A stretch of 22,951 nt of DNA from Holophagaceae bacterium UBA706 (lineage in GTDB: Bacteria; Acidobacteriota; Holophagae; Holophagales; Holophagaceae). A model generated the notes under the pieces. That model was not told the DNA's origin. It worked only from the letters and a program-made list of their open reading frames with translations, and made no database searches. The stretch lies in the NCBI GenBank assembly GCA_002298155.1, contig DBME01000433.1, forward strand, positions 1 through 22,951. Reading direction: 5' to 3'. How positions within the stretch are numbered: position 1 is the first letter of the stretch; every line of letters starts with the position of its first letter. Position numbers and translations under genes: made by a program. Positions 18,477-22,951 of the stretch are shown here, one piece after another.

Positions 18477-19196
18477 GTGGGAGTGCTGCGGGCGGTGGTG
18501 GTGGATGACGAGGTCCATGCCCGGGAGGAGCTCGGGGCCCTGCTGTCCGAAGCCCAGGAGGTGACCGTGGTGGCCGCGTGCGCCAACGCCGTCGCCGGCA
18601 TCCGCGCCGTGCGCGAGGAACGGCCCGACGTGCTGTTCCTGGACATCAACATGCCGGGGGTGGACGGTTTGCAGATGGTGAGCATGATCGATCCGGACGT
18701 GATGCCCTGCGTGGTGTTCGTGACGGCCTACGACGACCACGCGCTGCAGGCCTTCGACAAGAACGCCGTGGACTACCTGGTGAAACCCGTGGAGCCCGGG
18801 CGGCTGGGCCAGGCCCTGGAGCGGGTGCGGCGGTTCATGGGCGAAGGCCGGCGCCCCGCCATGCCGGGCCCATCCATCGACCGCATTCCCTGCCTCGCGG
18901 GCCAGAACATCAAGCTCATCGACGCCGCGGATGTGGAATGCGTGCGCTCCTCCGAGACCGGCGTCCACGTGGTGACCGCCAAGGGCGAGTACTTCACGGA
19001 ATTGACCCTGACCGTCCTGGAGGCCAAGGGCCGGAACCTCGCGAGGTGCCACAAGCAGTATCTGGTGAACCTGGCCGCCATCGACGAGATCAACCGGCAG
19101 GATCCCTCCGCCGCCTTCATCAAGACCCGCTCCGGCCGCACCGTGCCCGTGAGCCGGCGCTTCCTGGCCCCGTTAAAAGAAAGGCTGGGAATCTAG
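18477..19196 (+). CDS. btsR: BtsR-like LytTR response regulator
   Basis: This 239-residue DNA-binding response regulator is the likely partner of the BtsS-like kinase at 12158-13837. The receiver (about 3-120) has D10/D11, phospho-acceptor D56 in VLFLDINMPGVDG and K103 in YLVKPVEP. The LytTR domain (about 137-238) closely follows E. coli BtsR (YehT): FTELTLTVLE, ARCHKQYLVNLAAIDEI and TVPVSRRFLAPLKERLGI. GTG at 18477 is chosen because GGGGGAGGG precedes it and the receiver starts at once. The frame extends to 18327, but that segment crosses the promoter and is not protein-like. A GTG at 18483 is also possible. It is divergent from lldP, so one intergenic region can control both. The symbol reflects similarity. 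Confidence 0.94.
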   Translation: MGVLRAVVVDDEVHAREELGALLSEAQEVTVVAACANAVAGIRAVREERPDVLFLDINMPGVDGLQMVSMIDPDVMPCVVFVTAYDDHALQAFDKNAVDYLVKPVEPGRLGQALERVRRFMGEGRRPAMPGPSIDRIPCLAGQNIKLIDAADVECVRSSETGVHVVTAKGEYFTELTLTVLEAKGRNLARCHKQYLVNLAAIDEINRQDPSAAFIKTRSGRTVPVSRRFLAPLKERLGI

Positions 19197-19268
19197 TAAG
19201 GAAGTCCACCTTCACGACCCGGTCGCCGAGGTAAAGCAGGGCGTATTCGTACGGGGAACCGTCGTTCC

Positions 19269-20432
19269 TTAGCGCCTGCGGGCCACCGCGCCCTGGGTGC
19301 GCAGGTCCTCCAGGATCGCCGGGAGGCAGGCCTCCACCTTGGCCACGTCGGCCTCCGTGGTGTAGCGGCTCAGGGAGAACCGCACCGACCCCAGCACGCA
19401 GGATGCGGGCACCGCCATGGCGCGCAGGACGTGGCTGGCCTCCTTCTGCCCGGTGGTGCAGGCGCTGCCTGTGGAGACGCAGATACTGGCCTCGTTGAGC
19501 CGCATGAGGACGGCCTCGCCCTCCACCCCCTCGAAGCTGGCCATGGTGGTGTTGGGCACCCGCGGGGCCCCGGCGCCGTTCACGAGGGTGCCGGGGATGC
19601 GCGAAAGGAGGAAGGTTTCCAGCCGGTCGCGCAGAGCCTGCACGGCGCCGGTTCCGGGAAGGTGGGTGCGGGCCAGGTCCGCTGCCGCCCCCAGGCCCAC
19701 CAGACCCGGCACGTTCTCCGTGCCGCCGCGGCGGCCGCGCTCCTGGCCTCCGCCGATCATGAAGGGCTTCAGGCGCAGGCCCCGCCGCAGGAAGAGCCCC
19801 CCCGTGCCCTTGGGGGCGTGGAACTTGTGCCCGCTGAAGTTGAAGAGGTCCGCGCCAAGACGGGCCAGGTCCACGGGGACCTTGCCCAGGGCCTGGGTGC
19901 CGTCCACGTGGAAGAGGATGCCCCGGGCCTTCACCAGGCTGGCCACCTCCTCCAGGGGGAAGAGGACGCCGGTCTCGTTGTTGGCGGCCATGACGGAGAC
20001 CAGGGCCGTGTCGGGACGCAGGCTCGCTTCCAGTTCGGCCAGGTCCAGCCGCCCCTGGCCGTCCACCCCCAGCACCGTGACCTCGGCGCCGTTGCGCCGG
20101 AGCCAGTCGCCCATGGCCAGCACCGCGCTGTGCTCCACGGCGGTGGTGACGAAGTGGCGCTTGGCCGGGAAGGCCTCGAAGACCCCCCGGAAGGCGTGGT
20201 TGATGCCCTCGGTGCCCCCGCTGGTGAAGATGAGCTCGGCCGGGGCGCAGCCCAGGAGGGCCGCCACCTGTTCCCGGGCGACCACCACGGCCCCCTCGGA
20301 GATCCGCCCCAGCACGTGGGCCGAACCCGCGTTGCCGAACTGGTCCCGGAGGAAGGGGAGCATGGCCTCCAGGGCCTCGTCCGCGAGGCGGGTGGTGGCG
20401 TTGTTGTCGAGATAGACGAGCGGATCGAGCAT
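19269..20432 (-). CDS. Cysteine desulfurase (NifS/IscS family)
   Basis: This 387-residue PLP enzyme removes sulfur from cysteine to give alanine and an enzyme persulfide for Fe-S clusters, thiolated tRNA or cofactors. The PLP lysine is K203 in SGHKFHAPKG, with H101 (VEHSAV) and D177/Q180 (HVDGTQALGK) at the cofactor. The mobile-loop cysteine is C325 in STGSACTTGQKEASHVLRAM, which looks more like NifS than the SufS type. The length is normal. The ATG lies 9 nt after the stop of the ArnT-like gene, so it is the third gene of that operon. No IscU, SufB or tRNA-thiolation gene is nearby, so its sulfur acceptor is unknown. It could be the housekeeping enzyme placed in an unrelated operon. Confidence 0.94.
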   Translation of the reverse strand: MLDPLVYLDNNATTRLADEALEAMLPFLRDQFGNAGSAHVLGRISEGAVVVAREQVAALLGCAPAELIFTSGGTEGINHAFRGVFEAFPAKRHFVTTAVEHSAVLAMGDWLRRNGAEVTVLGVDGQGRLDLAELEASLRPDTALVSVMAANNETGVLFPLEEVASLVKARGILFHVDGTQALGKVPVDLARLGADLFNFSGHKFHAPKGTGGLFLRRGLRLKPFMIGGGQERGRRGGTENVPGLVGLGAAADLARTHLPGTGAVQALRDRLETFLLSRIPGTLVNGAGAPRVPNTTMASFEGVEGEAVLMRLNEASICVSTGSACTTGQKEASHVLRAMAVPASCVLGSVRFSLSRYTTEADVAKVEACLPAILEDLRTQGAVARRR

Positions 20433-20441
20433 CCGCCTATG

Positions 20442-22115
20442 CTACCTCAGAACGGTGAGCAGGCATTTCGGGGTGCGGGCCTTGATGATCCAGGCGTCCT
20501 TCTGCTCCTGGGGAAGGTCCCGCCAGGCCCAGCGGTCCACCAGGGCCGCCACGGGGCGCGTGGGGTCCTCGGCGCGCAGGCGCTGGGCCATGGGGAGGAA
20601 CTGGTTCAGGTCCTCCTGGAACCAGCGGTCCCGGGCGGCGGGATCCAGGTGATCACGTCCGTATGCCAGTTCGCCCGTTCCCGCCACGATGGTCACCCGC
20701 CGCCCCGTCAGGAAGGGAAGGGCCTGGTAGTAGTCCCCGCAGCTGATCCACTGGGCGTCCCGGGGCCCCTGGGCGATGAGCGAACCCGCGTCCTTGGTGG
20801 GTCCGGCCACCTTGCCCGCCGCGAGGGTCAGGAGGAGCAGGGCCGCGCCCAGGGCCGTCATCCACCGCGGGCCGGTGAGGCCGCGGGGCCGGATGCCCCA
20901 CAGGCCCACGCCGCAGAAGGCCAGACCCAGGGCCAGAACCCAGGTGGGGCTGTCCAGGTCCTTGACGACGAAGGTGGCGGCCAGGAAGAGCACGCCCAGG
21001 AAGATCAGTTCCTTGCCGGCCCGGGCCAGGGCCTTCCATTCCTCGCCCTCGCGCTCGAAGGCGCAGGCCAGGGCCAGGAGGGGCACGATGGACGGGTGGA
21101 TGTAGGGCGGCAGCTTGGAGCCGGAAAGGCTGTAGAAGGCCAGGGGCACGGCGGCGCCCAGGATCACGGCGGCCACGGTCCAGCGGTGGAGGGGGGCGGC
21201 TTCGGAGACCGGCCCGGTCTGGCGGCGCAGGAAGGTCACGCTCCGGCGCAGGCCCGTGACGCAGGCGCTGAGCCAGGGCAGGACGCCGACCGCCAGGAAG
21301 GCGGTGAAGTAGAACTTGTCCAGGACGGGGTTCTTGGAGCCGGCGCGGTCGTGCACGTGGGATGTGTAGCGCTGGAAGTGCTCGTGGACGAAGAAGAACC
21401 AGGCGTGGCCCGGGTTGGCGCGGTCCACCAGGATGAACCAGGGCGCCGACAGGGCCGCGAACAGGAGCCAGCCCAGGGGGTCGAAGAGGGTCTTCAGGAG
21501 GGCGGAGCGCAGACGCGGCGAGGACCAGGCGAAGGGCAGCGAGGCCAGGAGGGTGCACCCCACCAGCACCGGCGCCGCCAGCCCCTTGGTGAGCATGGCC
21601 AGGGCCAGGGAGCCGAAGGCCAGCAGGCTCCAGCCCAGGGCCTTGCGGCCCTCGAACCGCGCCGCCACGGTCTCGATGCCTGCCACCAGGGCGAGCACCT
21701 GGAAGGCCGAGAACAGGGCGTCGAGGGTCAGGATCTGGGCGCAGACGTAAGCCAGGATGGCGGTGCCGGCCATGAAGGGGGCCCAGAAGGCCTGACGCGC
21801 GCCAAGGCGGGACGCCAGCTTCCAGGCGCACCACAGGGTGATCAGGGTGGCCAGGGCCAGGGGCAGGCGCGCCGCCACGGCGTTGAGGCCGAAGAGCTTC
21901 ATGGACGCGCCGGAAAGCCAGTATTGGAGCGGCGGCTTCTCGAAATAGAGGACGTGGTTCAGGCGGGGCGTGAGCCAGTCGCCGGCGGCCAGCATCTCCC
22001 GGGGGATCTCGGCGTACCGCGCCTCGTCAGGCTCCCACAGGGGCCGCAGGAAGAGCGGAACCAGCCCCAGGAAGAGCCAGATCCAGAGTAGGGCGCTCCT
22101 GTCCTTCTTCGTCAA
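20442..22115 (-). CDS. arnT: ArnT-like membrane glycosyltransferase (lipid A Ara4N transferase type)
   Basis: This 557-residue polytopic inner-membrane GT-C enzyme (GT83/PMT_2) probably moves an aminoarabinose-like sugar from undecaprenyl phosphate to lipid A on the periplasmic side. The first periplasmic loop has the conserved EPDEARYAEIPREML (28-42, with catalytic-site D30/E31), followed by YFEKPPLQYWLSG (E59). About 12 hydrophobic helices follow, and a soluble C-terminal domain begins near 440. The start is TTG at 22115, overlapping the TGA of the upstream decarboxylase gene, with GGAG 8 nt before it. Having an ArnA-type decarboxylase as the preceding gene supports ArnT. Transfer of another sugar to another acceptor remains possible, since this family is broad. 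Confidence 0.85.
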   Translation of the reverse strand: MTKKDRSALLWIWLFLGLVPLFLRPLWEPDEARYAEIPREMLAAGDWLTPRLNHVLYFEKPPLQYWLSGASMKLFGLNAVAARLPLALATLITLWCAWKLASRLGARQAFWAPFMAGTAILAYVCAQILTLDALFSAFQVLALVAGIETVAARFEGRKALGWSLLAFGSLALAMLTKGLAAPVLVGCTLLASLPFAWSSPRLRSALLKTLFDPLGWLLFAALSAPWFILVDRANPGHAWFFFVHEHFQRYTSHVHDRAGSKNPVLDKFYFTAFLAVGVLPWLSACVTGLRRSVTFLRRQTGPVSEAAPLHRWTVAAVILGAAVPLAFYSLSGSKLPPYIHPSIVPLLALACAFEREGEEWKALARAGKELIFLGVLFLAATFVVKDLDSPTWVLALGLAFCGVGLWGIRPRGLTGPRWMTALGAALLLLTLAAGKVAGPTKDAGSLIAQGPRDAQWISCGDYYQALPFLTGRRVTIVAGTGELAYGRDHLDPAARDRWFQEDLNQFLPMAQRLRAEDPTRPVAALVDRWAWRDLPQEQKDAWIIKARTPKCLLTVLR

Positions 22116-22951
22116 CCCTCGGTCTCCACGATCTTTTCCATGGCCTTGTGCTCTTCCACGAAGAAGTCGATGGCCTTGCGCAGGGCCTCGCGGATGCCCA
22201 CCTTGGGCTCGAACCCGAAGGTCTCGCGCATGCGGCGGATGCTGGGGGTGCGCACCAGGACGTCCTGGTAGCCCTTGCCGTAGAAGGCGCCACTGGTCTC
22301 CTGGACGATCTCGGAGAGGGGGATGTTCCGCTCGAGGCGGAAGGGGTGGGATTCCCAGATCTCAAGCATCATCCGGGCGATGTCCTCGACGCTGTGGTCG
22401 TTGGCGGGGTTGCCGATGTTGAAGATCCGGCCGTCGGCCTTGCCGCCCTCGTTGTGCAGGACCGACATGAGGCCGTCCATGGCGTCTTCCACGTCGCAGA
22501 AGCAGCGCCGCTGGCTGCCGCCGTCCACGAGCTTGAGGGGCTCGCCGTTGAACAGGTTCCAGGCGAACTGGGTCACCAGGCGGCTGGAGCCCTCCTTGGC
22601 CGTGTTGAGGCTGTCGAGCTTGGGGCCCATCCAGTTGAAGGGGCGGAACAGCGTGAACTGCAGGTTGTCCCGGAAGCCGTAGCCCCAGATGACGCGGTCG
22701 AGGAGCTGCTTGGAGGTGGAGTAGATCCACCGGTTCATGGGGATGGGGCCGGTGACCAGGGAGGAGGTCTCCTCGTCGAACTCGGTGTCCGAGCACATGC
22801 CGTAGACTTCGGAGGTGCTGGGGAACACGACCCGCTTCTTGTACTTGACGCACTGGCGGACGATGCGGAGGTTCTCCTCGAAGTCCAGCTCGAAGACCCG
22901 GAGGGGATCGGTGACGTAGACCTTGGGGGTGGCGATGGCCACCAGGGGGAG
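22112..22951 (-). CDS. ArnA-type UDP-glucuronate decarboxylase, stand-alone (5' end outside window)
   Basis: This fragment closely matches the C-terminal dehydrogenase domain of ArnA, which makes UDP-4-keto-pentose from UDP-glucuronate, the first step to UDP-Ara4N. Visible blocks are LRVFELDFEENLRIVRQCVKY, split as LRVFELDFEE and NLRIVRQCVKY, then FPSTSEVYGM, the YxxxK motif in WIYSTSKQ, FRPFNWMGP and YGKGYQDVLVRTPSIRR. Counting from the GTG at 22942, S44/E45, Y74, K78, N103 and R231 align with the ArnA residues needed for oxidation and decarboxylation. The reading frame is open to the window end, so about the first 95 residues with the GxxGxxG NAD motif lie outside. Whether a formyltransferase domain precedes it cannot be seen. 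It overlaps the ArnT start by 4 nt. Confidence 0.92.
   Translation of the reverse strand, partial: LPLVAIATPKVYVTDPLRVFELDFEENLRIVRQCVKYKKRVVFPSTSEVYGMCSDTEFDEETSSLVTGPIPMNRWIYSTSKQLLDRVIWGYGFRDNLQFTLFRPFNWMGPKLDSLNTAKEGSSRLVTQFAWNLFNGEPLKLVDGGSQRRCFCDVEDAMDGLMSVLHNEGGKADGRIFNIGNPANDHSVEDIARMMLEIWESHPFRLERNIPLSEIVQETSGAFYGKGYQDVLVRTPSIRRMRETFGFEPKVGIREALRKAIDFFVEEHKAMEKIVETEG

Noticed and set aside
19431..22091. 886-codon plus-strand frame opposite the desulfurase and ArnT-like genes
   Set aside because: It is antisense to two clear genes, and its composition is typical of a shadow frame.

Overview
The window is very GC-rich, Gram-negative chromosomal DNA with no phage, plasmid, CRISPR, tRNA or rRNA signal. 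The gene set is lactate permease, LutABC, a large FAD/Fe-S D-lactate dehydrogenase, secreted S53 and M6-like proteases, and a lipid A Ara4N branch. Together with the codon bias, this suggests a lactate-oxidising Acidobacteriota of the Geothrix/Holophaga type. That placement is an inference from gene content, not from a marker search.

Layout. Positions 1-140 hold a long imperfect inverted repeat. 162-3062 (minus) carries two secreted proteases, a sedolisin (S53) and an M6-like metalloprotease, separated by a leader with two intrinsic terminators. 3126-7435 (plus) carries lepA (elongation factor 4), a small membrane zinc-ribbon protein, a receiver-HATPase fusion and a secreted protein of unknown function. 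7552-10386 (plus) is a D-lactate dehydrogenase of the Dld-II type. A second long inverted repeat (10431-10569) and an orphan hypothetical gene (10616-11092, minus) follow, then a membrane-anchored alpha/beta hydrolase (11238-12155, plus).

12158-18277 (minus) is one operon: lactate permease, a short LutC, a LutB-LutA fusion, and a BtsS/LytS-type pyruvate-sensor-like histidine kinase. The cognate BtsR/LytTR response regulator (18477-19196) is divergent from the permease. 19269-22951 (minus) is an operon of a stand-alone ArnA-type UDP-glucuronate decarboxylase (cut by the window edge), an ArnT-like lipid A glycosyltransferase and a cysteine desulfurase.

How it works together. The central theme is lactate uptake and oxidation to pyruvate, with the two-component system built into the operon. 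The D-lactate dehydrogenase promoter and the permease promoter share a 33-bp block (25 identities). Inside it, 8-bp direct repeats beginning CCGG-like cores lie 13 bp apart, and a second short match lies 46 bp downstream at both sites. This is the geometry expected for a LytTR regulator. It predicts that the BtsSR-like system controls both L- and D-lactate oxidation from two loci about 11 kb apart. This shared element is the most interesting signal in the window.
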